Virus record (IMG/VR): IMGVR_UViG_3300031851_000023
Coordinates: 1 to 62,140 of that record
Length of the DNA: 62,140 bases
Source: a virus
Reading direction: 5' to 3' (one strand)
Position 1 is the stretch's first letter; each line of letters begins with the position of its first letter. Position numbers and translations under genes: made by a program. The notes under the pieces were generated by a model that made no database searches, had not been told where the DNA came from, and saw only the letters and a list, made by a program, of their open reading frames with translations. Of the stretch, positions 7,092-14,088 are shown piece by piece.

Positions 7092-8996
7092 TCATCTACC
7101 GATGACTTCAGCAAACGAAACGCCCGTCTTAGTAGCAGTTACTGTAACTGTTACATAATTGATGGAGCGTGTAGGCTTGAGGTAGAGTTCAGCGACAAAC
7201 TCATTTCTGTCGATGACTTCTGGAGTATTGTTTGTGTCGTCACAAACAACCAAGAAATCTGTAACACCTCTACGTGCTTGAACTTCAGCAAGATATGAAG
7301 TCATTGAAGCAGCAAATGCTCCACGAGTTGTGCTGTCATTTTGCTCAAAGAGTACGCCTTCTGCGAGTCCTTTTGCTCTCTTCTCAACGTTGAGGAATAA
7401 ACGACGGACGTTGATTCTATCAAATGCGGAAGGTGAAGCAAGAGCAGTTTTATCTCCAAATAGAACAGGACCAGAACCGACCATTGAGACGATTGGGTTT
7501 ACTCTATTTGTGTAAAGATCATCACGTTGTGCTTTGTTTGGATTGAAAGCAAGTTTTACAACATTCTGAATACCACCACGATTTAGACCAGCAGGAGAGA
7601 ACCAGTCATCAAGGATAGAAGAAGTTGAAACACATACACCAGCAACATCACCGTTACAACCTACGTAACGATACTTGTCATTGAAACGATCGTATGTATA
7701 CTTAACACCACTGTCTAGAACAACATATGAAGAAGAACTGATGTTATCAAAGAATGCTATTGTGTTTGATAGTTGTAGTGCTGGAGTCAAAGCACTGCCA
7801 CCAGAAGTAGCTACTTGAGTACCAGTCCAAGGAGAAAGGAATGCGACACAATCTTTTCTGCTGTTAGCAATAGCAGCAACTGCTTGTGCTTTAGAAACAG
7901 TATCGTTTTCGTTAGCAGCATTGCCACCCATCAAAACGAAGTCAACAGTTGTTTGCTCTGTATCTAGGAACTCATCATATGCTGCTTGGATTTCACCAGC
8001 AGTATATGCGTAGTCATCAGCACCACCAGTTAAAGCACCACCTGCCGTAGATAAGATTCTTGACAGTGCTAGTGGGGAAGCATTAGTAGCACCATAAGAT
8101 GCTGCCGTTGCACCAGGATCTTCTCCAACAGCTGTTGTATCATCTGCTGCTAGTGAAGCACCAGCATAGATGTAACGAGAATACTGATTTACATAATCCT
8201 TCCAATAAGATGAAGCACCTTCTGGAGTTTTGCCGTCAGTTAATTTTGTGAGATACGTTAGTCTCTCAACAATAGTATTGGTTGCTGTATCAACAACAGC
8301 AACGTGTACTTCGTCATTTGAAAGGAAACGCTCTGCGGCATACGCAGAAGTACCAGGACGAGGACCAATTGCTTTGTAAGTTAAACCAGTTGTATCGATT
8401 GCTTGTGAATTGTAATCCCAAACAGTTGCTGTATCACCAGCTGCTGGAGTTGGAACAGCAGAACCTTTTACAATGGAGAAACTATTAGGGTTAATAACTT
8501 CATACACTTCGTGTCCTACAGCAGAATCGTCTGTATACGTGCCACCAACTGATAAACCATGACCAGTTTTTGCGATGACATAATCAGCGCCACGGTCAAC
8601 GATTACAACTCTAAGGTTGTTGCCGTCAGCACCAGCATAGCGAGCAGCAAACTTCTCGGAAGTTACGCCAGCATCGAAAGCATCCTTATCACCGATAAGA
8701 ACACCACTACCACTTTCGGTAGCATTTGAAACACCAGTTGTTGCTCTAACAACTGCGAGTTGTCCGCCGTAGCGGAGGAATTCTGCAGCAACCAACCAAT
8801 CTCCAGCGTTAGCCTCGGATGGTGTGCCGAACACATCAATAAGTTCTCTTTCGGAACCAATGTTTACAATTTTGCCTACTGGACCAGTGCGGAATGAAGA
8901 AGCAATAGCACCACGAATAGCGGTGGCTCCTACTACAACAGCATTGGAAAAATCACGTTCTCTAATAACAACACCAGGCGAGACTTGACTTGCCAT
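7092..8996 (-). CDS. gp18: Tail sheath protein
   Basis: The 634-aa contractile sheath subunit (T4 gp18 is 659 aa) opens with MASQVSPGVVIRERDFSN, a typical start for contractile sheaths. The C-terminal part, with RGVTDFLVVCDDTNNTPEVI, contributes the conserved beta handshake between neighbouring subunits; the variable insertion domains lie in the middle. A good ribosome-binding site (AGAGGT, eight bases upstream) and a CTAAATA late promoter precede it. High expression is expected. Confidence 0.95.
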   Translation of the reverse strand: MASQVSPGVVIRERDFSNAVVVGATAIRGAIASSFRTGPVGKIVNIGSERELIDVFGTPSEANAGDWLVAAEFLRYGGQLAVVRATTGVSNATESGSGVLIGDKDAFDAGVTSEKFAARYAGADGNNLRVVIVDRGADYVIAKTGHGLSVGGTYTDDSAVGHEVYEVINPNSFSIVKGSAVPTPAAGDTATVWDYNSQAIDTTGLTYKAIGPRPGTSAYAAERFLSNDEVHVAVVDTATNTIVERLTYLTKLTDGKTPEGASSYWKDYVNQYSRYIYAGASLAADDTTAVGEDPGATAASYGATNASPLALSRILSTAGGALTGGADDYAYTAGEIQAAYDEFLDTEQTTVDFVLMGGNAANENDTVSKAQAVAAIANSRKDCVAFLSPWTGTQVATSGGSALTPALQLSNTIAFFDNISSSSYVVLDSGVKYTYDRFNDKYRYVGCNGDVAGVCVSTSSILDDWFSPAGLNRGGIQNVVKLAFNPNKAQRDDLYTNRVNPIVSMVGSGPVLFGDKTALASPSAFDRINVRRLFLNVEKRAKGLAEGVLFEQNDSTTRGAFAASMTSYLAEVQARRGVTDFLVVCDDTNNTPEVIDRNEFVAELYLKPTRSINYVTVTVTATKTGVSFAEVIGR

Positions 8997-9033
8997 GTTT
9001 TATACCTCTTTAGATATCAATTTTATCTAAATC

Positions 9034-9040
9034 TATTTAG
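9034..9040 (-). promoter_or_regulatory. Late promoter CTAAATA (gp18)
   Basis: CTAAATA on the minus strand, the form of the late element I recall for cyanophages, about 38 bases upstream of the gp18 ATG in the gap after the 76-aa gene. Confidence 0.7.
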
Positions 9041-9078
9041 ATTTTTGAATCCTTCAGAGGTGGTGAACAATACATGAA

Positions 9079-9309
9079 CTACCAATCTGGATATCCCCAA
9101 TCGGTAAATGGATCTCTCTTTTTTCTAGATTCCATAACCCTTTTGACAGTACACTCCTTACATTCATATGCGTATGCTGATGGATGTCCTTTCTTAGTTT
9201 TTCGCGTAAGATAAAAATCTTCTATAAGATCTTTTTTAATCCCACATGATCTACATTTTCTTTCTTTGAATAGAATATGTTCTAATGAAAATTGGTCTTC
9301 AATATTCAT
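9079..9309 (-). CDS. Small zinc-ribbon protein, unknown
   Basis: A 76-aa protein starting MNIEDQFSLEHILFKERKCR. It has a four-cysteine zinc-ribbon pattern: C-x2-C in CRSCGIKKD and C-x2-C in YECKECTV, separated by about 25 residues. This pattern often precedes HNH or endonuclease VII-like nuclease domains, but here the protein ends shortly afterwards (DPFTDWGYPDW) and no HNH motif is present. The ATG overlaps the gp17 stop codon as TAATG, so it is translationally coupled to the terminase. A longer frame with a non-ATG start would run back into gp17, and I rejected it. Confidence 0.7.
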   Translation of the reverse strand: MNIEDQFSLEHILFKERKCRSCGIKKDLIEDFYLTRKTKKGHPSAYAYECKECTVKRVMESRKKRDPFTDWGYPDW

Positions 9310-10961
9310 TAGTAGTTCCACATGTATCCGACTTCTTCTTGCTTGTCTCCATATTCCCAAAGGTTTCCATCTCCATCAACAAAAGTATCATCACCCATAC
9401 CGTCATCAAGGAAACCAAATGGAGCCATGTCTTGTTCTATTTGATTACGTTGTTCGTCATAGATTCTTCTTCGGATATCCTGATCTGTCATCTCTTTAAA
9501 ATACTCTTGCATGACTAACCACGCAAAGAGAACCATACACATTACAAGATCGTCATGGTATCCTTCATCTGCTTCCCATGCTTGCTTCTTCTGTACGAAT
9601 GTAGTAAGTTCTTGGAAGATCTGGAAGTCGTTGAATATTAATTTGTCTTCTTCGATAATAGCTTTAAGATTAGAGCAACCGATCTTCTTGACCGTTACGC
9701 TCATCTTAACACCTAGTTGTGTTTTTGATCCTGAGAATCCTTGCCCCACGACTTGACCTGCTCTACCACGCATCGCACACATAAGTACATTAGGATATTC
9801 AAGATCGTAATTAAGAGTAGCAGCGATACTATCACCAATATCATTTACTTCTACCAGAACGTATGGGTTATTATATTCTTTACAAATTTGAAAGATTACT
9901 GAGGGAAACAGTATAGGTTTAATCTCATTATTTCTGTACTTTGCAACGATCTTATACGGCATCGTGGTGATATCAAACACGAGGAAAGCAGAATAGTCGC
10001 CACCAATTCCCCTGGCAACATCGACAGTAATAATATATTCGTGATCCTTTTCGACTCTCTCATAGATATCAAGTCCAGCATTTGATTTAATTGGGTCTGC
10101 GAATGGGATAGTTTGTAACTTTGCTGGACTAATCAAAGTATCAGCAGATCCAAGGAAGTCGCATTCAAACTCTTGTGCGAACTGTCTTGGAGATGTGTTC
10201 TTAATTGTCTCTTCTTTCCACTTGGCATCTCTGCCAGGAACTTGAGACCAGTGAACTTCATTAGTAGTATAATCATTCTTACCTCTCCTAGCATCCTCCC
10301 ACATCTTGTAGAAGTGATTCATGCCATTAGGCGTAGAGATAATAATTACTTTCGTTGATTTACCAGAAGTAATAGTAGGATAAACAGAGGCAAAGAATTG
10401 CTCCGCAACATGGTTTGGAACGAATGCGAACTCATCGAGGAAGAGAATGTTAAACGACATGCCTCGGACAGCACTCGCAGATGTAGAAGCTGCCAATATC
10501 TTACTGCCATTCTCTAACTCCACATTACCTTTGTTCCATACCAATACACCATGCTGCATCCACTTTGGTAGATTCTCGTAAGCAAGTTGCAGTCTTCCTA
10601 GCAGTTCCCTAGCGGTAGATGCCTTGTTTGCAAGAATACCAATATTAACACTATCGTAAAAAATTGCATAATAAAGAAGATAAGCGACAACAGTAGTAGA
10701 CTTTCCTGTTTGTCTTGGGAGCTTTGCGATGTTGAATCTTGTTTCATGAAAATCACTCAAAATCTTTTTTTGAAAATCATACATCTCAAAAGGCACCAAA
10801 CCTTCGTCAAGAGAGATGATTTTTATATAGTTCATCGCAAAGTAAATAGGATCATTTTTACACTTGATCCACTCATCAATTTGCTTCTTTGTAAATTGTA
10901 TTGGGGTCCCAGCCTTTTTCAGGTTGGGATTACCCAAGTATACATCAGTACCAGTCGCCAA
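9309..10961 (-). CDS. gp17: Terminase large subunit (packaging ATPase/nuclease)
   Basis: The 550-aa DNA-packaging motor (T4 gp17 is 610 aa). The N-terminal ATPase shows Walker A at about residues 82-90 (PRQTGKSTT) and Walker B at about 172-177 (ILFLDE), followed by a coupling-motif region (STPNG). The C-terminal RNase H-like nuclease shows acidic residues in TVDVARGIGGD, YVLVEVNDIGD and HDDLVMCMV. It docks on the gp20 portal and works with gp16. The start codon appears to be TTG, giving MATGTDVYLGNPNLKKAG, which matches the usual start of cyanophage gp17 as I remember it. No in-frame ATG precedes the conserved N-terminus. Confidence 0.93.
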   Translation of the reverse strand: MATGTDVYLGNPNLKKAGTPIQFTKKQIDEWIKCKNDPIYFAMNYIKIISLDEGLVPFEMYDFQKKILSDFHETRFNIAKLPRQTGKSTTVVAYLLYYAIFYDSVNIGILANKASTARELLGRLQLAYENLPKWMQHGVLVWNKGNVELENGSKILAASTSASAVRGMSFNILFLDEFAFVPNHVAEQFFASVYPTITSGKSTKVIIISTPNGMNHFYKMWEDARRGKNDYTTNEVHWSQVPGRDAKWKEETIKNTSPRQFAQEFECDFLGSADTLISPAKLQTIPFADPIKSNAGLDIYERVEKDHEYIITVDVARGIGGDYSAFLVFDITTMPYKIVAKYRNNEIKPILFPSVIFQICKEYNNPYVLVEVNDIGDSIAATLNYDLEYPNVLMCAMRGRAGQVVGQGFSGSKTQLGVKMSVTVKKIGCSNLKAIIEEDKLIFNDFQIFQELTTFVQKKQAWEADEGYHDDLVMCMVLFAWLVMQEYFKEMTDQDIRRRIYDEQRNQIEQDMAPFGFLDDGMGDDTFVDGDGNLWEYGDKQEEVGYMWNY

Positions 10962-10981
10962 AACAAAAACCTAGTTCACCA

Positions 10982-11245
10982 CTAGTATTTATCTTTATTC
11001 TCTTCTTCTAAATTTTCTAAAAATTCCAGTCGTTTTTTCCACGTATCTCCACCTTCCATTCCTCTTACTGGATTAATACATGTATTATCTCCCAAATTGT
11101 TACAAACGAGACCAGCAAGATCTAGATCATTACCTTTAGCACCAGTGCCAGACCAAATATGTGTGCCATTAATCCAGACCGCATGGCACTTGGGACATTC
11201 TTTTCTTTGTAATTTAAGATCAGACAGTTCCTTATCGTTGGTCAT
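10982..11245 (-). CDS. Small CxxC protein, unknown
   Basis: An 87-aa protein with an N-terminal C-P-K-C motif followed by HAVWINGTHIWSGTGAKG, and two further cysteines (LVCNN, NTCIN). The four cysteines suggest a small zinc-binding fold. The C-terminal 25 residues are a charged helix. It overlaps the end of the membrane protein gene upstream by 14 bases and precedes the terminase. I remember similar proteins next to gene 17 in other cyanophages, but no function is known. Confidence 0.65.
   Translation of the reverse strand: MTNDKELSDLKLQRKECPKCHAVWINGTHIWSGTGAKGNDLDLAGLVCNNLGDNTCINPVRGMEGGDTWKKRLEFLENLEEENKDKY
10986..10993 (-). promoter_or_regulatory. Late promoter GATAAATA (gp17)
   Basis: GATAAATA on the minus strand, embedded in the last codons of the 87-aa gene and 25 bases upstream of the TTG start of gp17. 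Confidence 0.6.
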
Positions 11246-11453
11246 TTTTTAATTCCTTTGCGAGTTTATTGAAGTCAGGTAGATCCTTTATAAGTTGTTG
11301 TTCTAATTTACGTCTCATCAAAAACATTTTAAATTTAATCCACTGATACCTGATCACAAGATCAGCATAAGCGAATAAGCGCATAGTTTCTTCCACGCCA
11401 GCATACGCTACCATGAGAACAATGAGAGTGATGATTACATATATGCCGAGCAT
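11232..11453 (-). CDS. Small membrane protein, unknown
   Basis: A 73-aa protein with an N-terminal membrane segment (residues 3-22, GIYVIITLIVLMVAYAGVEE), then a basic amphipathic region with RYQWIKFKMFLMRRKLEQ. It is probably anchored in the inner membrane with a positively charged cytoplasmic domain. It is the first gene after the intergenic region that follows the nuclease gene. Confidence 0.6.
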   Translation of the reverse strand: MLGIYVIITLIVLMVAYAGVEETMRLFAYADLVIRYQWIKFKMFLMRRKLEQQLIKDLPDFNKLAKELKNDQR

Positions 11454-11539
11454 AAAAATATTCCACTACAAACATTATAGTGTATGTAGTGAAAAATATT
11501 GTATCGTTAGGCTACATTTTTATAAGTGTTGGTTTACAC
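11454..11539 (-). promoter_or_regulatory. Intergenic region with TATAAT and inverted repeat
   Basis: The minus strand contains a perfect TATAAT about 18 bases before the 73-aa gene, inside a 7-bp inverted repeat (CACTACA ... TGTAGTG). A smaller AGTGT/ACACT hairpin lies just after the nuclease stop codon. There is no late-type element and no T-run typical of a terminator. A host-sigma promoter for the 73-aa/87-aa/gp17 unit is plausible. Confidence 0.4.
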
Positions 11540-12001
11540 TCATTCTACTAATGTTCCATGCTCACGGCGAATCTCTTTCAGTGCTTCAAGATTCATATCC
11601 TTAGTGCCTCCATCATAGGCGTGAGCATAACCTTCAATAATCATTTGCTCGTTAAGGGACACACTGTCGTCCCCAATGTAAAGCCAACCCAGAAGACGCC
11701 CGTATTTGCCAGTGCCACCAACAAGTTCAGTCCTAACAGACAACTCATCATCACCAGCCAAAGTGCCTTCGAGTTTTTCTTTGAGCCAGTTGGTTGCGTC
11801 GATTCCAAGTGCTTTCTCCTCTAGATTTCTCGTTCTTTTCTCTGGTGTATCAACTCCTGCAACTCTAACTCTTTCCTTCTTGTATAGATCGAACCCCAGA
11901 TCAATAGTGACATCAATAGTATCACCATCAAGTACACGATTGATCTCCGTCACCCGGAAGTTGTAGCAGCTCTTCCTGCTCGGTGGTGTCAATGCTCCCA
12001 T
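11540..12001 (-). CDS. Thermonuclease (staphylococcal nuclease family)
   Basis: A 153-aa SNase-fold nuclease. Catalytic residues are present with family spacing: the metal-site aspartates in LDGDTIDV (about D25/D27/D30), R46 and D51 with E54 in RVRVAGVDTPE, and R102 in KYGRLLGWL. No signal peptide is visible, so it would act in the cytoplasm on DNA or RNA, perhaps degrading host nucleic acid to feed phage synthesis. I chose the ATG at 12001, which has an AAGAGA site upstream, over an in-frame TTG at 12019. The first 74 bases overlap the upstream membrane-protein gene in another frame. Confidence 0.85.
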   Translation of the reverse strand: MGALTPPSRKSCYNFRVTEINRVLDGDTIDVTIDLGFDLYKKERVRVAGVDTPEKRTRNLEEKALGIDATNWLKEKLEGTLAGDDELSVRTELVGGTGKYGRLLGWLYIGDDSVSLNEQMIIEGYAHAYDGGTKDMNLEALKEIRREHGTLVE

Positions 12002-12134
12002 GAGATTCTCTTTTATCAACTCCTAGTATATAGTAGATACTATAACCAGCCATACAAAGAGAAAGAAAAACCATAAAAATAACCGACCACACAGGATCGT
12101 TTACATTAGTATGTGGGTGTAATAATAAATTCAT
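11928..12134 (-). CDS. Small membrane protein, unknown
   Basis: A 68-aa protein beginning MNLLLHPHTNVNDPVWSVIF with one membrane segment at about residues 15-38 (VWSVIFMVFLSLCMAGYSIYYI). The C-terminal third overlaps the nuclease gene out of frame. The start overlaps the stop of the 25-aa gene (ATGA). It is part of the chain of very small, mostly membrane-spanning genes below plastocyanin. Confidence 0.6.
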   Translation of the reverse strand: MNLLLHPHTNVNDPVWSVIFMVFLSLCMAGYSIYYILGVDKRESHGSIDTTEQEELLQLPGDGDQSCT

Positions 12135-12208
12135 TTTTTAACTGGCCAAGTAAGTTCCATTCCTATTGTGAGTAGTAGAACAAATCCAAATACAAATACA
12201 GCACTCAT
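12131..12208 (-). CDS. 25-aa single-membrane-span peptide
   Basis: The whole protein is nearly one hydrophobic helix (SAVFVFGFVLLLTIGMEL) with a short basic end WPVKK. It starts within the stop codon of the 28-aa gene and ends within the start codon of the 68-aa gene, so translation is probably coupled on both sides. Size and shape resemble the tiny one-helix subunits of photosynthetic membrane complexes, but I see no family motif. Confidence 0.5.
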   Translation of the reverse strand: MSAVFVFGFVLLLTIGMELTWPVKK

Positions 12209-12291
12209 AATTCAATAATAGATAAGAAAAAAAGAATCAATCCAAAGGAACAAAACAGACCAGTTAAAATAAATGGTATATAACTACTCAT
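12205..12291 (-). CDS. 28-aa single-membrane-span peptide
   Basis: The frame MSSYIPFILTGLFCSFGLIL continues to FFLSIIEL and is almost entirely hydrophobic. The start overlaps the stop of the 58-aa gene (ATGAGTAG) and the stop overlaps the start of the 25-aa gene. Interlocking starts and stops are the main evidence that it is real. Confidence 0.5.
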   Translation of the reverse strand: MSSYIPFILTGLFCSFGLILFFLSIIEL

Positions 12292-12460
12292 CTCTCTTGC
12301 TTCTGCGAGATGGAATCATTTGATATGAAAGTTTATCTCTTAAAAGATTAATTCTTTCTTCATCAAAATGAGCGAAGTTAGGATACTTCTCTACTTTTTT
12401 ATAATAGTGTAAAGCATTTTGGATGATTGTAAAATCTTCCATGGTTAATTCAAAGTTCAT
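12284..12460 (-). CDS. 58-aa helical protein, paralogue of its neighbour
   Basis: Starts MNFELTMEDFTIIQNALHYY and ends in a basic tail (PSRRSKRDE). It shares a layout with the 63-aa protein immediately upstream: a hydrophobic/acidic strand (FELTMEDF versus YTVNLTIEDI), a helix, then E(R/K)-x-L-x-D-x-L/LFRMM. The two may be diverged duplicates. The start overlaps the end of the 63-aa gene by 11 bases. Confidence 0.6.
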   Translation of the reverse strand: MNFELTMEDFTIIQNALHYYKKVEKYPNFAHFDEERINLLRDKLSYQMIPSRRSKRDE

Positions 12461-12641
12461 TAAATTTATAATCTAACATCATTCGGAAAAGAGAATCTCT
12501 CATTACCCATAGGTGCTCTTGTTCTTCTGCTGGTCGAGCAGGAAATCCTTCCCACATTTCTAACCTCTTTATCACACAATGGTGTAAGAGACGTATATCT
12601 TCTATTGTTAAATTGACAGTGTAGTCCGGTTCCTTATTCAT
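12450..12641 (-). CDS. 63-aa helical protein, unknown
   Basis: MNKEPDYTVNLTIEDIRLLH opens a short strand-helix-helix protein with a second helix around EQEHLWVMRDSLFRMML. Similar short proteins with the L-T-x-E-D-I start are familiar to me from cyanomyovirus genomes, without known function. It overlaps the upstream membrane peptide gene by 8 bases. A CATAAATA late-like element lies 33-40 bases upstream inside that gene. Confidence 0.65.
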   Translation of the reverse strand: MNKEPDYTVNLTIEDIRLLHHCVIKRLEMWEGFPARPAEEQEHLWVMRDSLFRMMLDYKFNEL

Positions 12642-12789
12642 GTTTGTGGAAAGGTTCCCAGTGCTGCCAATCGTATTTATGAACTGCCCACATTCCTATG
12701 ATGGGGACAAAGACTAAAATGGTTGAGAGGAATCCTAATCCGTATGGGTTGTTTAATACAACACCACAAAATCTAGCAAATTGTAACAT
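12634..12789 (-). CDS. 51-aa membrane protein, unknown
   Basis: One membrane segment (residues 17-35, GLGFLSTILVFVPIIGMWAV) follows a polar N-terminus MLQFARFCGVVLNNPY, and the C-terminus is aromatic and histidine-rich (HKYDWQHWEPFHKHE). The His cluster could bind metal, which would be of interest so close to a copper protein, but that is only an inference. The start overlaps the stop of the 34-aa gene (TGATG). Confidence 0.55.
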   Translation of the reverse strand: MLQFARFCGVVLNNPYGLGFLSTILVFVPIIGMWAVHKYDWQHWEPFHKHE

Positions 12790-12893
12790 CATAGTGTGTA
12801 AGCGTTGTTAAATCCCCAGATAACATAAAAGACAATACCACCTAAAATTATCATTGATGGTATTACTTTTATATCTTTTTTGTGTTTATCCAT
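12789..12893 (-). CDS. 34-aa single-membrane-span peptide
   Basis: MDKHKKDIKVIPSMIILGGI followed by VFYVIWGFNNAYTL: a basic N-terminus, one membrane helix and a short polar end. The end V-I-W-G-x-N faintly recalls the V-V-W-G-x-N of the cytochrome b6f subunit PetN, but it is too short to claim homology. Both ends overlap neighbouring genes. Confidence 0.5.
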   Translation of the reverse strand: MDKHKKDIKVIPSMIILGGIVFYVIWGFNNAYTL

Positions 12894-13072
12894 AAGTCTC
12901 GGAAATAAAAATCGATATTAGTTAATGTTCCTTCGGGATGATTATTTCCCGAATCTGCCCATTGATAACTGAAGTGCATCATCTCCATTGTGATATGACT
13001 TGTACCATACATTCTTGAAAATGCTGATAAAGCAAAGTTATATCGTTTTTTTAATTCGGGAGACCAATTCAT
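12869..13072 (-). CDS. 67-aa protein, unknown
   Basis: A mostly helical soluble protein starting MNWSPELKKRYNFALSAFSR, followed by an acidic/aromatic second half. It lies nine bases after the plastocyanin gene and overlaps the following 34-aa gene by 25 bases. I do not recognise a family. Confidence 0.6.
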   Translation of the reverse strand: MNWSPELKKRYNFALSAFSRMYGTSHITMEMMHFSYQWADSGNNHPEGTLTNIDFYFRDLWINTKKI

Positions 13073-13081
13073 TATAGTCTC

Positions 13082-13405
13082 TCAATTTACGTGAACAACA
13101 CCAGTCATACCTGCGCCCTGATGGGGACCACAGAAGAAGTTATAGTCTCCTGCGTCAGCAAATACAACGTCTTGTGTTTCTCCTGGAGCAAACAGTAATG
13201 ATTCTCTAGAGAGATCAGGACGTGCTTCTACAATAATATTGTGTGGTGGTAGTGCTTCGTTGATAAAGTGAACTGTGTCACCTGCCGAGATTGTGATCTC
13301 ATTAGGTTCAAATACTAGGTTCCCACCAGAACCCATTACTACATCTACTGCCCATACTGGGGCAGCAAAAAATAACACAACCAGAATCGTGATTAAAGAT
13401 TTCAT
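13082..13405 (-). CDS. petE: Plastocyanin
   Basis: A 107-aa cupredoxin with the full type 1 copper site: H55 in PPHNI, C92, H95 and M100 in CGPHQGAGM, giving the plastocyanin spacing C-x2-H-x4-M. The first 19 residues (MKSLITILVVLFFAAPVWA) are a clear Sec signal peptide with an A-x-A-like cleavage site, so the mature protein would act in the thylakoid lumen. It carries electrons from cytochrome b6f to photosystem I or the terminal oxidase. As a phage auxiliary gene it probably keeps electron flow going while host synthesis declines. Its start overlaps the stop of the 55-aa gene, so the two are coupled. No late promoter stands upstream; a TATAAT does. Confidence 0.95.
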   Translation of the reverse strand: MKSLITILVVLFFAAPVWAVDVVMGSGGNLVFEPNEITISAGDTVHFINEALPPHNIIVEARPDLSRESLLFAPGETQDVVFADAGDYNFFCGPHQGAGMTGVVHVN

Positions 13406-13569
13406 TTCGCTACAGAATGTTGTTCTTTGTAAGTATTGAGTTTGTGAATTAAATCATTGTATTCATCCCACATCCACTCAGAACCTGTCTTCTCTTGATA
13501 GAGACGGCAAGCTGTGATTAGGCGTGTGATATCGCTTTCGTTTAAACGCATTGTCATATCAGAACTCAT
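13402..13569 (-). CDS. 55-aa protein upstream of plastocyanin
   Basis: A helical protein beginning MSSDMTMRLNESDITRLITA, with a second helix rich in Trp, Tyr and Asp (SEWMWDEYNDLIHKL). Its ATGA overlap with petE suggests that its translation delivers ribosomes to the plastocyanin start. The general layout resembles the 58- and 63-aa proteins downstream (a strand with L-x-E-x-D-I, then two helices), so all three could be distant relatives. Confidence 0.6.
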   Translation of the reverse strand: MSSDMTMRLNESDITRLITACRLYQEKTGSEWMWDEYNDLIHKLNTYKEQHSVAK

Positions 13570-13575
13570 AATATA

Positions 13576-13581
13576 ATTATA
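13576..13581 (-). promoter_or_regulatory. Candidate sigma70 -10 box upstream of petE unit
   Basis: A perfect TATAAT on the minus strand seven bases before the 55-aa ATG, so any transcript would have a very short leader. No convincing -35 is visible 17 bases upstream. No clean late element occurs between here and the DUF6321-like gene. Confidence 0.35.
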
Positions 13582-13630
13582 GATCTAGTGAGTAGAATTG
13601 CTTTATTTTAACATTCTTTTCACAAGTATG

Positions 13631-14056
13631 TCAGCAATTCCACTTACGTAGTGATTTGTTGATTCTGCTGTCCTTGTCGTTAGCAGTTTTTTTGCTAGTT
13701 AATTTCTTTTTCATGCCCTTCATTCGAGCGCAGAACGATGCCCTGCGGGGGTTTCCAACCTTTTTGCTTGGTGCCTTAAGGTCAGATCCTGGATTTTCCT
13801 TTTCATAAGATCTTCGTCCCTTTTCATTGAGACCTCCTTCTTTGTTTTTGCCTGCTTTTTTTGTCCAGGCTGCTTCTGTGGTGAGTTCAAAACTTTCTTT
13901 GGCAGTCCTCGCCGCCTTTTGAAAAGCATCCTTAGCGGGGTAGTCCTTACTACCTGACTTCGCTGGTGCTTCTCCTCGTTTTCGCTTTGCGTGGATATTT
14001 GCGTAGAGACCGCGCTTTGCTTCACAGAGTTCTTTTAGTTCCTTATAATCTCTCAT
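13631..14056 (-). CDS. DUF6321-like basic protein
   Basis: A 141-aa lysine-rich protein. The C-terminal half, from GGLNEKGRRSYEKENPG through GNPRRASFCARMKGMKKKL to DSRINKSLRKWNC, matches the DUF6321 type I remember from many phages (the FCARMKGMK core and the invariant-looking RKWNC end). The high positive charge suggests binding to nucleic acid or to the prohead. The N-terminal 50 residues are a separate basic helix. It has its own CTAAATA promoter and lies just after the small terminase gene. Confidence 0.75.
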   Translation of the reverse strand: MRDYKELKELCEAKRGLYANIHAKRKRGEAPAKSGSKDYPAKDAFQKAARTAKESFELTTEAAWTKKAGKNKEGGLNEKGRRSYEKENPGSDLKAPSKKVGNPRRASFCARMKGMKKKLTSKKTANDKDSRINKSLRKWNC

Positions 14057-14081
14057 GACAACCGACGAGGGTTTACGAGAT

Positions 14082-14088
14082 TATTTAG
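14082..14088 (-). promoter_or_regulatory. Late promoter CTAAATA (DUF6321-like gene)
   Basis: CTAAATA on the minus strand, 26-32 bases before the ATG. The gp16 stop codon TAA is the TAA inside the promoter. Confidence 0.65.

Noticed and set aside
9079-9360. Longer 93-aa version of the zinc-ribbon protein
   Set aside because: It needs a non-ATG start inside gp17, while the ATG at 9309 overlaps the gp17 stop in the common TAATG form.
12789-12893. 34-aa membrane peptide as a phage PetN
   Set aside because: Only a V-x-W-G-x-N resemblance over a few residues; far too little for a homology claim.
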